From Fibrobacter sp. (GTDB lineage: Bacteria; Fibrobacterota; Fibrobacteria; Fibrobacterales; Fibrobacteraceae), in contig JAFZOV010000094.1 of assembly GCA_017550445.1 (NCBI GenBank), positions 1-27,251 on the forward strand: a stretch of DNA of 27,251 nt, in the 5' to 3' direction. Shown one piece after another: positions 1 through 7,220 of the stretch; the stretch's first letter is position 1, and each line of letters begins with the position of its first letter. The position numbers were made by a program, and so were the translations under genes. Below the pieces are notes generated by a model that saw only the letters and a program-made list of their open reading frames with translations, was not told the origin of the DNA and ran no database searches.

Positions 1-140
1 ACCACGCTTCGCCGCCGCTCGGCACGTTGATGTTGTAGTCCGTATCGAGAGAAAGCGCGGTCGCCGCAACGGTCACGGAAACGGACTTGGTATCCTTACT
101 GGAATTACCGGCGCCATTTGTCAGCGTCTGCGTATATCGC
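1..140 (-). pseudogene. Interior fragment of an Ig-like surface protein, open at left edge
   Basis: Read on the minus strand, bases 140 to 1 stay open and encode a stretch rich in Ser, Thr, Val and Asn, including TNGAGNSSKDTKSVSVTVA and then DTDYNINVPSGGEAW. This alternation looks like the edge strands of an Ig-like or PKD-like domain from a secreted or cell-surface protein. The codons favour G or C at third positions. No start codon belongs to this piece; it is entered in a +1 frame relative to the TPR-like gene that begins at 410. The rest would lie beyond the window. It may be a real out-of-frame gene fusion, a frameshifted gene, or an assembly junction. The Ig-like reading rests on composition only. 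Confidence 0.4.
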
Positions 141-410
141 TTTTTGCGGATTGGTGGTTCGAATCAGACTGTCCAGTCGCTTGCCTGCGGTCTTAAAGGA
201 TTGGGCGTTTCCGGTTTGCGAAAGGGCAAGAATATTCCACAGGTAACATTCTGCACGTGCGGAGTCGGCTTCCTTGGGGCATGCAACTTCGTATGCGTCG
301 GCAGCTTCTTTCCAGTTGCCAGCAACATAGGCCTTTTGCGCATCAGCCATCGTCTGCGCGATTACGCTTGCTGTAAGAATCGTCAGTAATGCAAATAGTG
401 TTTTTTTCAT
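105..410 (-). pseudogene. Secreted TPR-like protein, truncated after about 100 residues
   Basis: The reading frame starts at ATG 410 (MKKTLFALLTILTASVIAQ), a clear Sec signal peptide. A TPR-like helical stretch follows (ADAQKAYVAGNWKEAADAYE), then a second helix pair around residues 50-85. Two cysteines (in VACPKEAD and RAECYLW) could form a periplasmic disulfide. The frame stops at 105 after IYADADKWRR, in the middle of what looks like a repeat protein, so the product is about 101 residues and appears truncated. A longer reading from 485 would translate a dispersed repeat and is not accepted. The true protein is probably a longer periplasmic TPR protein whose 3' part is missing. Function is unknown. 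Confidence 0.5.
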
Positions 411-420
411 TTTCAAATTC

Positions 421-560
421 CGCCTCACTAGATCTTTCGACTTCACTTCGTTTCGCTCAAGATGACACTGTCCTTCGTCTCTCACCCTATGGATAGCTTC
501 CCTTCGACAGGCTCAGGGCTGTCTCTGCTTTTGTTTCTCGCAATGACGTTGTCAATATGA
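421..560. repeat. Composite of dispersed intergenic repeat fragments
   Basis: The stretch contains three motifs of the kind found scattered in bacterial intergenic DNA: a TTCGACTTCACTTCG..CTCAAGATGACA element (about 436-467), CCCTTCGACAGGCTCAGGG (about 502-520, ending in an inverted CCCT/AGGG), and TTTCTCGCAATGACG (about 534-548). All three are in tandem between the TPR-like gene start and the end of miaB. Copies elsewhere in the genome cannot be checked here. Confidence 0.5.
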
Positions 561-580
561 ACATTTTTCTTAGCTTATAA

Positions 581-608
581 CTCTGAAATCTGAACTCCGA
601 ATTCTGAA
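581..608 (+). repeat. Four tandem 7-base repeats (consensus NTCTGAA)
   Basis: The units are CTCTGAA, ATCTGAA, CTCCGAA and TTCTGAA, exactly contiguous, ending one base before the complement of the miaB stop codon. They are imperfect but share phase and length. No function is evident. Confidence 0.75.
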
Positions 609-1931
609 TTAAACCAGCTTCCCTCTTATCGTCCACCCGCGAATGTCGTCGAGTTTCACCTTCACGTAATCACCGGGCTTCACGATGCGGCCTTCTTCGG
701 GTTTGAACACAACTTTCTTGAAGTTGTCGGTGCGGCCGCGCAGTTCCGTTTCGTCGCGGGCGGAGTTTCGTTCTACCAGCAGTTCTTCGGTGCGACCGAG
801 CATCATTTCGTTGCGTTTTAAGGTGATTGCGTTCTGCAGTTCCACCAGGCGCGTGTGGCGTTCGTTCTTCTCTTGTTCGGTGAGCGTTTCGGCTTCCTTG
901 TACGATTCCGTACCCTTGCGCGGGCTGTAGATGAACATGAATGCAGAGTCAAATTGGCACGTTTCAAAGGCCTTGAGGGTGGCTTCAAAATCTTCTTCTG
1001 TTTCGCCCACGAATCCGCAAATCACGTCGGTAGAAATCCCGTAGAACGGGTCCTTGCTGCGTAGCTGTTCGATAATCGAGAGGTACTGCTCCATGTTGTG
1101 CTGGCGGCGCATCTTCTTGAGCATGGCGTCGGAGCCGCTCTGGATAGGAATATGCGCGTAGTGGCAGACCTTCGGATTGTTTAGCAGCACGTCGATGAGC
1201 TCGTTCGTGTAGTGCCTCGGGTGCGGACTCGTGAAGCGGATGCGGCGGATTCCGCCGATCTCAGAAACTTTCGTGAGAAGGTCCGCAAAATTGCCACCTT
1301 CCGTCTTGTAGGCGTTCACCGTCTGGCCGAGGAGAGTCACCTCGGTAATACCCTTGTCGGCAGCCTTGCGGACTTCGGCGAGTACATCTTCCATATCGCG
1401 GTATTTTTCGGGGCCGCGCAGGTACGGCACAATACAGTAACTGCAGCGCTTGTTGCAACCGCGCTGGATGGCGACGAACGTGCTGAAATCGTTCTGGAGC
1501 TTTGCATATTCGCCAAGATAGTTCTCGCTCAGGTCCTCGTCGATGAACATCTTGTGGTGCGTTTTGTGCAGCGGGCTCTGGGCGTCGCCGAGCAGCAGTT
1601 CCGGGATTTTTTTGTACTGGTCCGGACCTACGATGTAGCTTACGTTCGGGAGTCGCTTGAGCAGTTCCGGCCCGCGGTTTTTCGCCATGCAGCCGCATAC
1701 GACTACCTTTACATCAGGGTTCTTCTTGTTCAGGTACTTGAGCTTGCTGATGTTGGCGATTGCTGTATCCTCGGCCTTTTCGCGTACACTGCAGGTATTT
1801 ACGATGATGAAATCGGCATCTTCCTGGTTGCTCGTTTCGACGCAACCGCACATGTCGAGTTCCTGGGCGATCATCGCCGAGTCATACTCGTTCATCTGGC
1901 AGCCGTATGTGGCCAAGTGATATTTTTTCAT
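609..1931 (-). CDS. miaB: tRNA-2-methylthio-N6-dimethylallyladenosine synthase MiaB
   Basis: A radical-SAM methylthiotransferase that converts i6A37 to ms2i6A37 in tRNAs reading codons that begin with U. The 440 residues match the family length. The N-terminal UPF0004 domain carries the three auxiliary-cluster cysteines C11 (YGCQMNEYDS), C47 (NTCSVR) and C81 (CGCMAKN). The radical-SAM motif CxxxCxxC is CNKRCSYC at 159-166. A C-terminal TRAM domain ends the protein (about 375-440, KPGDYVKVKL). The distinctive YGCQMNEYDS start separates MiaB from the MtaB and RimO relatives. The ATG at 1931 has no Shine-Dalgarno but is preceded at 5 bases by a TATATTTG box. The gene stands alone, divergent from the small gene at 1997. 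Recognition is confident. Confidence 0.96.
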   Translation of the reverse strand: MKKYHLATYGCQMNEYDSAMIAQELDMCGCVETSNQEDADFIIVNTCSVREKAEDTAIANISKLKYLNKKNPDVKVVVCGCMAKNRGPELLKRLPNVSYIVGPDQYKKIPELLLGDAQSPLHKTHHKMFIDEDLSENYLGEYAKLQNDFSTFVAIQRGCNKRCSYCIVPYLRGPEKYRDMEDVLAEVRKAADKGITEVTLLGQTVNAYKTEGGNFADLLTKVSEIGGIRRIRFTSPHPRHYTNELIDVLLNNPKVCHYAHIPIQSGSDAMLKKMRRQHNMEQYLSIIEQLRSKDPFYGISTDVICGFVGETEEDFEATLKAFETCQFDSAFMFIYSPRKGTESYKEAETLTEQEKNERHTRLVELQNAITLKRNEMMLGRTEELLVERNSARDETELRGRTDNFKKVVFKPEEGRIVKPGDYVKVKLDDIRGWTIRGKLV

Positions 1932-1936
1932 GCGCC

Positions 1937-1944
1937 CAAATATA
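1937..1944 (-). promoter_or_regulatory. TAnnTTTG (-7-like) box of miaB
   Basis: The minus strand reads TATATTTG, then five bases, then the miaB ATG. It matches the Bacteroidetes -7 consensus TAnnTTTG exactly. No convincing -33 TTTG lies 19-21 bases upstream. If used, the transcript would begin at or next to the start codon. Confidence 0.5.
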
Positions 1945-1960
1945 GAAATTTTATATTTTT

Positions 1961-1995
1961 ACATTCCACACTTCACATTTCACATTGCACATTTC
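1961..1995 (+). repeat. Five tandem 7-base repeats (consensus ACATTTC)
   Basis: The units are ACATTCC, ACACTTC, ACATTTC, ACATTGC and ACATTTC, contiguous and in phase. They end one base before the ATG of the small membrane protein at 1997 and fill the place where its ribosome binding site would be. A change in copy number would shift promoter and start-codon spacing for the divergent genes. Confidence 0.8.
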
Positions 1996-1996
1996 C

Positions 1997-2191
1997 ATGT
2001 CCCTTTTGCTTGCCGTCATATTCTTTGCTCTGTTCATTAGCGCTATCGTGCGCGGACAATTTTCTTATGGCAAGGCGGACTACAGTTTCCGTGAGCATCC
2101 GGTGCAGTTTGTGATTGTGTTGGTGTTCATTTTGGGGGTGTCGGTGCTTTGCTTTTACCGGTTTCTCGTCGAGATTGAAGTTCTTCGGTAA
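1997..2191 (+). CDS. Small hypothetical membrane protein (64 aa)
   Basis: The product has two predicted membrane segments: residues 2-18 (hydrophobic LLLAVIFFALFISAIV) and about 36-54 (VQFVIVLVFILGVSVLCFY). A polar loop (RGQFSYGKADYSFREHP) joins them. I chose ATG 1997 because the TTG at 1985 lies inside the 7-base repeat array. There is no Shine-Dalgarno. The stop is 20 bases before the HAD hydrolase gene, so the two may be co-transcribed, although the HAD gene seems to have its own promoter box. I do not recognise a family. Confidence 0.6.
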   Translation: MSLLLAVIFFALFISAIVRGQFSYGKADYSFREHPVQFVIVLVFILGVSVLCFYRFLVEIEVLR

Positions 2192-2204
2192 ATTTCTACA
2201 TTTG
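2174..2204 (+). promoter_or_regulatory. Bacteroidetes-type promoter of the HAD gene
   Basis: ATTG at 2174-2177, a 19-base spacer, then TACATTTG at 2197-2204, seven bases before ATG 2212. The -7-like element matches TAnnTTTG exactly and the -33 element matches TTTG in three of four bases. The gene has no Shine-Dalgarno, so a nearly leaderless transcript is predicted. Confidence 0.5.
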
Positions 2205-2211
2205 CCGCGCT

Positions 2212-2892
2212 ATGCTCCGCAAGAAATCCCTGATTGTATTCGATTTGGATGGAACCTTGTTCAATACGCTCGGCGACCTAGCCGTTGCGGTAAATTTTGC
2301 ATTGCTCCATTTCGGGTTTCCGGAACATGACGAGCAGCGAGTGCGGACCTTTATCGGTAACGGCTCCATGAAGCTTGTCGAGCGGAGCATGGGCAGGGCC
2401 GCTCTCCCTGAAAATATTGCCCGCACGGGTATAACGGTGGAGGCTGTCCACAAGGTCTATTCGGATTTTTATTGGGAACATTGTACGGAGCGGACTCTTC
2501 CGAATCCAGGGGTTGTTGAATTCCTGCGCGAAAATTCGGTGCGCGTGGCGATGCTTACGAATAAGCCGCTTCGCCCTAGCGAAAAGATTCTGGATCATTT
2601 CGGGCTCCGCGACCGTTTTGAGTTTATCCTCTGCGGCGATACCACGCCCGAACGTAAACCGAGCCCCGCAGGTTTGCTCAAGATTCTTGAAATGGCTGGT
2701 GTTTCTCGCGAAGATGCTGTGATGGTGGGCGATGACCAACCGGATATTCTGGCTGCCCGCAATGCCGGAGTCGATTGTGTTACGCTCCTTTGCGGCTTTG
2801 GAAAACCACACAATTTGCTTCCTTTAAAGCCTGAAAATACGGTCGAAAGCTATGCGGAAATGTGCCAAGTGCTGTCCCGAATCTCTAACTAG
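2212..2892 (+). CDS. HAD-superfamily phosphatase, phosphoglycolate phosphatase-like
   Basis: A cytoplasmic phosphohydrolase of HAD subfamily IA. Motif I is FDLDGTLFNT with nucleophile D11 and acid/base D13, motif II is MLTNK with T116, motif III is K149 in ERKPSP, and motif IV is VGDDQPDILAARNAG with D174, D175 and D178. The helical cap lies at about residues 17-95. The length (226 aa) and the DxDGTLFNT, KPxP and GDxxxDI spacing resemble Gph, which clears 2-phosphoglycolate arising from DNA repair or oxygenation reactions. The substrate cannot be fixed from motifs, and a pyrophosphatase PpaX-type enzyme is the main alternative. It lies downstream of the small membrane gene and 21 bases upstream of the DUF1573-like gene. 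Confidence 0.85.
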   Translation: MLRKKSLIVFDLDGTLFNTLGDLAVAVNFALLHFGFPEHDEQRVRTFIGNGSMKLVERSMGRAALPENIARTGITVEAVHKVYSDFYWEHCTERTLPNPGVVEFLRENSVRVAMLTNKPLRPSEKILDHFGLRDRFEFILCGDTTPERKPSPAGLLKILEMAGVSREDAVMVGDDQPDILAARNAGVDCVTLLCGFGKPHNLLPLKPENTVESYAEMCQVLSRISN

Positions 2893-2901
2893 TATTTTTT
2901 C

Positions 2902-2909
2902 TATATTCA
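2902..2909 (+). promoter_or_regulatory. Degenerate -7-like box
   Basis: TATATTCA sits four bases before ATG 2914, the same geometry as TATATTTG before ATG 8012. It matches TAnnTTTG in four of the six fixed positions, and no -33 element is visible, so support comes mainly from position. Confidence 0.3.
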
Positions 2910-2913
2910 TACC

Positions 2914-3645
2914 ATGACTTTCAAAATTATTCCTTCTGTTTTGGCTGCGGCATTTGTCCTTTCTACGGCAGTATTTGCCGAGGAGTCCATCCGCTTTGTT
3001 CCCGAAAATTACCCGATTGGCATGTTGAACCAGGGTGATACCAAGCATATCGTTTTGCAGGGCGCCAATATTACGGATAAAGAAATCGTGCTCGAAAACG
3101 TGTTCGGCCAGGGCAACGGCATGTCGAATTTCAAGTACCCGAAAAAGATTCCTGCCAAGGGGACGGTCAAGATCGAATTTGACTTTAATTCTGCCGAAAT
3201 GGAAGGCCAAATCAAGCCGGTGGTCGTGCTCGTCGATACCACGGGCAAGCCTTACCTCGCAAATATGGACGGTATCGTAAAAGTTCCGTTCTTCTTTGGC
3301 GAAAAGCTCTTTGATGCTGGCTACTATGCCAAGGGCGAAAAGCGTGAATGGACTTTCTATGTGTGGGAAACCGACAAGAAGAATCGTCCTGACCTGACTC
3401 TTGCTCCTGAATCGGCAAAGCAGTTTGCCATGTCCGCCAAGTCCGTGATGCTGAATGTGGATAAGCTGGACCAGATTAAGGAAGGCGGCAAGGTTCCTGG
3501 TCTTAAAATCACCCTTTCTACCAACGGGCTTACTCGCGAAGGCTGGGAACTCAAACAGAAAAGCATCCGCAAGATCGTTTCGTTCAAGAGTAAAAAGTAC
3601 CCGAAGGCTACCCCTGACGTGCTGATTGTGGGCTTTTGGAAGTAA
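2914..3645 (+). CDS. Secreted DUF1573-like (ASH/Ig-fold) protein
   Basis: A 243-residue protein with a signal peptide at 1-22 (cleavage near VFAEE). Residues about 28-105 read like a DUF1573 or ASH-type Ig fold: GMLNQGDTKHIVLQGANITDK, then PKKIPAKGTVKIEFDFNS and a glycine-rich turn. The cysteine usually seen in DUF1573 (SCGC) is absent, and the mature protein has no cysteine. The second half (110-243) is a further beta-rich region I cannot assign. The ATG has no Shine-Dalgarno; the box TATATTCA ends four bases before it. The gene is probably periplasmic or surface exposed, and its role is unknown. Confidence 0.55.
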   Translation: MTFKIIPSVLAAAFVLSTAVFAEESIRFVPENYPIGMLNQGDTKHIVLQGANITDKEIVLENVFGQGNGMSNFKYPKKIPAKGTVKIEFDFNSAEMEGQIKPVVVLVDTTGKPYLANMDGIVKVPFFFGEKLFDAGYYAKGEKREWTFYVWETDKKNRPDLTLAPESAKQFAMSAKSVMLNVDKLDQIKEGGKVPGLKITLSTNGLTREGWELKQKSIRKIVSFKSKKYPKATPDVLIVGFWK

Positions 3646-3652
3646 AAAAAAC

Positions 3653-3690
3653 GGCTTTTTTGGGGCGTTAGCCTTGCAAAAAAGCCCACT
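3653..3690 (+). terminator. Possible terminator after the DUF1573-like gene
   Basis: GGCTTTTTT (3653-3661) and AAAAAAGCC (3678-3686) form a perfect 9-bp inverted repeat with a 16-base loop, followed by CACTTTTAT. The stem is AT-rich and the T-run is short, so this is weak. It lies between the upstream gene and the tRNA promoter. Confidence 0.35.
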
Positions 3691-3704
3691 TTTATCTAAT
3701 TTTG
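3673..3704 (+). promoter_or_regulatory. Promoter of tRNA-Pro
   Basis: CTTG at 3673-3676, a 20-base spacer, then TAATTTTG at 3697-3704, which matches TAnnTTTG exactly. The tRNA starts 17 bases later at 3722. A tRNA has no start codon, so this supports the motif as a transcription signal. Confidence 0.55.
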
Positions 3705-3721
3705 ACCCACCAATGAACCAA

Positions 3722-3795
3722 CGGGATGTAGCTCAGCCTGGTAGAGCGCTTGAATGGGGTTCAAGAGGTCGCTGATTCGAATTCAGTCATCCCGA
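3722..3795 (+). tRNA. tRNA-Pro (anticodon GGG)
   Basis: A full cloverleaf folds: acceptor CGGGATG/CATCCCG (7 perfect pairs, with the C1-G72 typical of tRNA-Pro), D-arm GCTC/GAGC, anticodon stem CTTGA/TCAAG with loop ATGGGGT giving anticodon GGG (codons CCC/CCU), and T-arm GCTGA/TCAGT with loop TTCGAAT. The discriminator is A at 3795. CCA is not encoded. Confidence 0.95.
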
Positions 3796-3796
3796 T

Positions 3797-3827
3797 AAAA
3801 AACACCGCTTTAAGCGGTGTTTTTTTT
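3797..3827. terminator. Bidirectional terminator between tRNA-Pro and the diguanylate cyclase
   Basis: AACACCGC (3801-3808) pairs with GCGGTGTT (3814-3821) around a 5-base loop. T-runs follow on both strands, at 3820-3827 on plus and 3797-3802 on minus. It ends the tRNA and the convergent cyclase transcript. The plus-strand T-run overlaps the cyclase stop codon. Confidence 0.9.
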
Positions 3828-5673
3828 ATTTCTCTTCTTCGGGATTCTTCTCGTCGTTCATTGTTCCGTTGCCTTTTTTCGGAACATCGTCGAGGTAGTC
3901 GATACTCACCTGGTACTTTTCGTCCTTGGACTTTTCTGCGTCTTTTTTCAGGGCGGCGAGCTCGACGGCGGCGGCCTCGTAGTCGGCTTCGGTCACCCAT
4001 TCGGGTCTCCAGACGATAACTCGGTTTCTGCCGCCTTCCTTACCCTGGTATAGAGCCTTGTCTGCCATTTGAATGCTTCGGTCTGCACCCAGGCGTTCGT
4101 CGAACTTGGCCACACCTAGTGTAATGGTAATCTTGATGGTGAAGTCTGCATAGCGGACGGTCATCTTTTCGATTTGTCTGCGGAACCTTTCTGCCACTAC
4201 GGTTGCACCTTCAAGGTCGGTCTCGGGCAAAAGGGTCAAGAATTCTTCACCGCCGTAACGAGCGAATACGTCGTACTTGCGCAGCAAGCCGCGAATGGTT
4301 TGGGCCACCGACTTCAAGATAATGTCGCCACAGGCGTGGCCGTAGGTGTCGTTGATGTTTTTGAAATGGTCGATATCGATAAAGACGAAACAGAACGGTT
4401 TCTTTGTGCGGGCGGAACGTCCCATTTCGTTTGCGATAGTTTCGTTCATTTCGCGACGGTTCGGAAGTCCGGTCAGCTCGTCGGTCTTCGAAATGATTTC
4501 CAGTTTCTTGTTCGCCAGTTCCAAGTCCTTGGTTCGTTCCTTGACCTCCTGTTCCAAGATTTCCCTATGGGCGTTCAGTTCTCTAATCTGGCGCTTAATG
4601 GTGTCGTGCATTGTGTTGAAAGCGTTGCTCAACTGGCCCAGTTCATCTTTACGGTTGCCGATGTTAATTTCTTGAATGTCAAGGTTACCTTCGGTAATTT
4701 GGCTAATGTGCCTGGTGATGCGGTTCAGCGGGAGCCCTAGCATGTAGAACATCCATGCCGCAATAATCAAGATAATCAGAATGGCAATAATGAGAATTGC
4801 AATGCTTGCCTGCGTTGCCGAATAAATGAGGTCGTCAATTTCTCTCTTGGGCTGGAACGCGAAAATACCGAAATCCGTGTTGGAATCGAAGTAATAGTTT
4901 ACCAGGTACTTTTCGTTGTCGTACAGTTCCTGGAATTGAGCCTTTTTGACATCGTAGCTGCGCGGGTCTATATCCTTGAGGCCCAGCTCCGAAATCTTGT
5001 GGGAATCGGTAAGCCAGCGCTTCAAGTCGGGGTGGTAAAGGATCTCGCCTTGGCCGTTAATTGCCACCAGGAATCCGTTCTTGCCGATTTTGTAGTTCGG
5101 GAACATTGTCCAGAGTCGGCGGAGCGAGAAACTTGCGAGCAGGAATCCGCTAGAGCTGGACTTGTTGGTAATGGTGATGCCGAACAAGCGCTTGGGGGGA
5201 GCATCCTTAGCATCTCTGAACCAAGGCGTCGTGTAGGGACGGTGTGGTGTGATGCGAGAAAAATCAATGGGGTAAGGACTTTCAGTCGGAATGCCCACCA
5301 TGGAGTTGTCGCAAACGAAAGTGTTTTCTCGGTCGTACAAGGTGACGGTTTCGCCCGAAATGAATAAGGATGAAACGCTGTAGCTTTTGAGGTAACTCGC
5401 GGCTGTAGTGGGTTCAAGGCTTTGAATTTCAGATGTCTTGGAAAGAAGCGTAAGGCGGTCGCCGAATTGCTTCATTTCGCCTGATGCCATGTAGCCAATC
5501 TGAGTGAGCATCGACTCGTTGTTGTTGTAGCTCCACTCTAGCATCAGGTTCGTCTGTTTCGATGTGAATATGAAGATACTTCCCGTGACCACGAGAGTCA
5601 TGGAGACTATCAAAACGATGAGCACCTTGAAGACTATGCTTCGAGAAAAACCTGATATCGTATGGATTGACAT
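3826..5673 (-). CDS. Membrane diguanylate cyclase with periplasmic sensor, HAMP and GGDEF
   Basis: Makes c-di-GMP from two GTP. Order of domains in 615 residues: TM1 (about 18-36), periplasmic Cache-like sensor (37-288, including GKNGFLVAINGQGEILYHPD), TM2 (289-311), HAMP (312-365), coiled coil (366-395, QEVKERTKDLELANKKLE) and GGDEF (396-555). The active-site motif is GGEEF at 474-478. An intact inhibitory I-site RKYD (465-468) lies five residues upstream. The metal ligand region FIDIDHFKNIND is present, so catalysis is expected. A charged tail of about 55 residues rich in Lys, Glu and Asp follows the domain and matches nothing I know. The start is 20 bases after the stop of the solute-binding protein gene, which suggests one operon. 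The ligand is unknown. Confidence 0.93.
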   Translation of the reverse strand: MSIHTISGFSRSIVFKVLIVLIVSMTLVVTGSIFIFTSKQTNLMLEWSYNNNESMLTQIGYMASGEMKQFGDRLTLLSKTSEIQSLEPTTAASYLKSYSVSSLFISGETVTLYDRENTFVCDNSMVGIPTESPYPIDFSRITPHRPYTTPWFRDAKDAPPKRLFGITITNKSSSSGFLLASFSLRRLWTMFPNYKIGKNGFLVAINGQGEILYHPDLKRWLTDSHKISELGLKDIDPRSYDVKKAQFQELYDNEKYLVNYYFDSNTDFGIFAFQPKREIDDLIYSATQASIAILIIAILIILIIAAWMFYMLGLPLNRITRHISQITEGNLDIQEINIGNRKDELGQLSNAFNTMHDTIKRQIRELNAHREILEQEVKERTKDLELANKKLEIISKTDELTGLPNRREMNETIANEMGRSARTKKPFCFVFIDIDHFKNINDTYGHACGDIILKSVAQTIRGLLRKYDVFARYGGEEFLTLLPETDLEGATVVAERFRRQIEKMTVRYADFTIKITITLGVAKFDERLGADRSIQMADKALYQGKEGGRNRVIVWRPEWVTEADYEAAAVELAALKKDAEKSKDEKYQVSIDYLDDVPKKGNGTMNDEKNPEEEK

Positions 5674-5693
5674 AGGGCGTTACTTCATAATTT

Positions 5694-7220
5694 TTATTTC
5701 TTGCGCTTGCGGAGGAAGGCGAACAGGAACCCGAGGACAAGCATAACGACGAATACGAAGGGCGCCTTTTTCATGTTGCTGTCGACGGCTTCGTTCGTGG
5801 TATCCTTGGCGACTTCAACCTGAGGCTTGCTTTCTTCGTTGATTTTGCTCCAAATCGTCTTGAATTCGGCTGCGGTCATCAGGTTGGTGGTCGGGTAGTT
5901 CAACTTTTTATCGATTTCGACCGTGAGGTCCTTGAATATCTCGTACAGCTTGTCTTCGGAATAGAGCGACGGAATTTCCATCTGTTCCCAAATGGCGCTG
6001 AATAGGGTGTTGAGTTGCTGTTCCAGTTCGCCCCATTCCGGAATGGCCACGTAGGCGCGACCGGTTTCTAGTGCGCGGACCAACACTCGGTATTCTTCGT
6101 CTTCGGCCCAAGTCTGCAAAACCTTTCTAGAGGGCGGCAACAGGCCAATCTGCTTGGTGTAGGCGTCCAGGTTTTCATCTTCAATCAAGAAGAGCAAGAG
6201 GTCGAGGGCCTCTTTACGCTTGTTGACAGACGGAATAGCCAGGTTGGACCCGCCAATGAAGCTTACGCTTCCGACCTTGCCCTTAGGAATGGGAACTACC
6301 ATGACGCTGTCGGAACCGATTCGGGCGTTAGAAAGGCCTCCCATGTTTCCGTGGAAACGGGTCTGCATGATGATTTCGGAAGTGCTCACGATAAAGGCGA
6401 GCTCACCATTGTTGAATTGCTGGGCAATCTGTGCCGTATTAGTCTGCAGTGCTTCGGGCGCTACGAGCGTATCCATAATAAAGTGAAGGTAGCTTGCAAT
6501 GCCTAGGAGCGTTTCTTCAGAAAGAATGTTGGCGTGCCATTTGCCGTCGGCGTCTTTTTTGATGAACGAACCGCCGTTGCTCCAAATCCAGGGGGCAAAG
6601 TTGTGAGGAAGGTTCCAGTCGCTCCTGCCGGGGAATGCGTAACCGCGTACGTGGGCACCGTCTTCAAGAACTTCGTCTTTTTGGTTGACTTTGCGAATTG
6701 CGTTCTTGAATCCTTCGTAGGTTCTAATGGAATCTTTAGTGATGCCGTGTTCAGCAAGGATTCTCTTGTTGGCAAGAACAGCTCGAATATCGATAAACCA
6801 AGGCACGGAATAGATTGTCGAGTCTTCGTCAATATGGGTCGTGTTCCAGCTGACGGGTACAAATCTTTCGGGCTTAATGCTTGTAAGGTAGCTGTTCAAC
6901 GGCTTGATTTCTTTACGTGATGCAAAGTACGGAATCCAAGTGGTACCGAGCTGCAGAACATCCGGTGCGGGCTGTTGGCCGTCAAGGGCCTGCGAAATAC
7001 GTGTCCAGGCTTCACCCCAATCAAGCACTTCGACCTTGGTCGGAATTTTGGTTTTCTTAGTAAAAAGTTCAAGTCTTTTTTCGAGGATTTCTTGTGGAGA
7101 GGCCCCGTTTGGCATAATCCAAATCGTAAGGGGCTTTTGCTTGGGGGCGGCTAAGGCTGCCGTCGAAACAAGAGCCAATGCCAGAATTGAATGCGTAATC
7201 CTATTCATCATGGTACCCAT
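5694..7220 (-). CDS. Family 1 extracellular solute-binding protein with C-terminal membrane anchor
   Basis: A 508-residue type 1 periplasmic solute-binding protein related to sugar-binding components of ABC importers (LTIWIMPNGASPQE, then VLQLGTTWIPYFASRKEIKPL and FIGGSNLAIPS). A signal peptide covers residues 1-25. Unusually, the last 28 residues form a membrane segment followed by RKRKK, so the protein should be tethered to the inner membrane facing the periplasm. The start at 7220 is set by GGAG seven bases upstream; an upstream 26-residue extension has no such site. No ABC permease or ATPase gene is adjacent. The next gene is a membrane diguanylate cyclase, so a sensory rather than transport role is inferred. 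Confidence 0.85.
   Translation of the reverse strand: MGTMMNRITHSILALALVSTAALAAPKQKPLTIWIMPNGASPQEILEKRLELFTKKTKIPTKVEVLDWGEAWTRISQALDGQQPAPDVLQLGTTWIPYFASRKEIKPLNSYLTSIKPERFVPVSWNTTHIDEDSTIYSVPWFIDIRAVLANKRILAEHGITKDSIRTYEGFKNAIRKVNQKDEVLEDGAHVRGYAFPGRSDWNLPHNFAPWIWSNGGSFIKKDADGKWHANILSEETLLGIASYLHFIMDTLVAPEALQTNTAQIAQQFNNGELAFIVSTSEIIMQTRFHGNMGGLSNARIGSDSVMVVPIPKGKVGSVSFIGGSNLAIPSVNKRKEALDLLLFLIEDENLDAYTKQIGLLPPSRKVLQTWAEDEEYRVLVRALETGRAYVAIPEWGELEQQLNTLFSAIWEQMEIPSLYSEDKLYEIFKDLTVEIDKKLNYPTTNLMTAAEFKTIWSKINEESKPQVEVAKDTTNEAVDSNMKKAPFVFVVMLVLGFLFAFLRKRKK

Noticed and set aside
105..485. An upstream start for the TPR-like gene at 485
   Set aside because: The extra 25 codons translate dispersed repeat DNA, whereas ATG 410 begins a clean signal peptide.
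952..975. TTGGCACG inside miaB as a sigma-54 -24 element
   Set aside because: No TTGC follows at the required spacing and it lies inside the coding sequence.
581..1995. CRISPR-like array around miaB
   Set aside because: The repeats are 7 bases long and contiguous, with no spacers, and no cas genes are present.
1212..2114. A 300-codon plus-strand open frame over miaB
   Set aside because: It runs antisense to miaB, whose motifs are complete; the reading has no recognisable domain and overlaps the divergent small gene.
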